Positions 63,794-64,000 of a DNA stretch of 64,000 nucleotides are shown one piece after another. The notes under the pieces were generated by a model. The model worked only from the letters and a program-made list of their open reading frames with translations. It had not been told where the DNA came from and did not search any database. Position 1 is the first letter of the stretch; each line of letters starts with the position of its first letter. Source of the stretch: Pandoraea horticolens (lineage in GTDB: Bacteria; Pseudomonadota; Gammaproteobacteria; Burkholderiales; Burkholderiaceae); the NCBI RefSeq assembly GCF_902459555.1, contig NZ_CABPSM010000018.1:1-64000 (forward strand), written 5' to 3'. The translations under genes were made by a program, and so were the position numbers.

Positions 63794-64000
63794 TTAGCTG
63801 GCGCTGGCCGGCGTGGACTTGCGCACCGGCGTGATGTTGGTCGCGAACTGCGTCGAGTGCAGGCTGGCGCCGGTCAGGAAGTAACCGTGCAGGCTGTGGG
63901 CGAAGCGGTTGAGCTTCGAGACGATGCCCTTGTTGGCGCGCGTCAGCGCGTTGAAGCCGAGCACCGCGGGAATCGCGACGAACAGACCGAAGGCCGTCAT
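63794..64000 (-). CDS. exbB: ExbB/TolQ-family proton channel, C-terminal part (cut by window edge)
   Basis: The last 68 codons of a MotA/TolQ/ExbB-type protein: MTAFGLFVAIPAVLGFNALT is the conserved final membrane helix, followed by a short cytosolic tail (GIVSKLNRFAHSLHGYFLTG). The 5' part lies beyond the right edge. It pairs with exbD. Confidence 0.88.
   Translation of the reverse strand: MTAFGLFVAIPAVLGFNALTRANKGIVSKLNRFAHSLHGYFLTGASLHSTQFATNITPVRKSTPASAS

Overview
The window is high-GC and gene-dense. Its conserved genes (mnmA, purB, queA-tgt-yajC-secD-secF, recG, oxyR-katA, pirin, exbB-exbD and the Fur-controlled hemP) point to a beta-proteobacterium of the Burkholderiaceae. Pandoraea or a close relative fits best, but the genus is my inference from gene content, not a search result. 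I saw no rRNA, tRNA, CRISPR array, insertion sequence or integrase.

Layout. 1-4.7 kb: the 3' end of pntA is cut by the left edge; then come nudJ-mnmA and an FMN-binding glutamate-synthase-like gene. 4.9-25.4 kb: a type III secretion system (T3SS) of the Salmonella SPI-2 / LEE (Ssa-Esc) class in three blocks. A forward operon runs araC-sctF-G-I-J-K-L-W. A reverse operon runs spiC(ssaB)-like, sctC, sctD, ssaE-like, then an InvB/Spa15-like chaperone. A forward block runs ssrB-like regulator, ssaM-like, sctV-N-O-P-Q, then sctR-S-T-U and a lytic transglycosylase. Nearly every boundary is an ATGA or GTGA overlap. No translocon or effector gene is present. 25.4-28.4 kb: GST, purB and a cytochrome c' gene.

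28.5-42 kb: a reverse-strand Flp/Tad pilus locus. Transcription runs flp, tadV, an AAA ATPase, rcpC, rcpA, a lipoprotein, tadG-like, two tadE-like genes, tadZ, tadA, tadB, tadC, and finally an isoprenylcysteine-methyltransferase-like membrane protein. 42-43.2 kb: a long, AT-richer intergenic stretch with a 26-bp tandem repeat and a possible gene remnant. 43.2-45.8 kb: an envelope-lipid cluster made of a shortened GT87-like protein, a PAP2 phosphatase and a GtrB-like glycosyltransferase.

46-64 kb is mostly housekeeping: cytochrome b, secF-secD-yajC-tgt-queA, divergent recG, oxyR followed by katA (with a 27-codon upstream reading frame), a ThiE-like gene, a YdcF-family gene, a HbpS/GlcG-like protein, hemP with a Fur box, DUF1857, OsmC, pirin and exbD-exbB (exbB cut by the right edge).

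Together, the T3SS block encodes basal body, export gate, ATPase and stalk, sorting platform, needle, rod, needle chaperones, gatekeeper and cell-wall lytic enzyme, plus two regulators. It therefore looks like a complete injectisome without its own translocon. The most notable observations are the small SPI-2-type genes (SpiC-, SsaM-, SsaE- and SsaP-like), which sit at SPI-2-like positions and are easily annotated as hypothetical. All family assignments come from reading the sequence against remembered family features; no database search was run.
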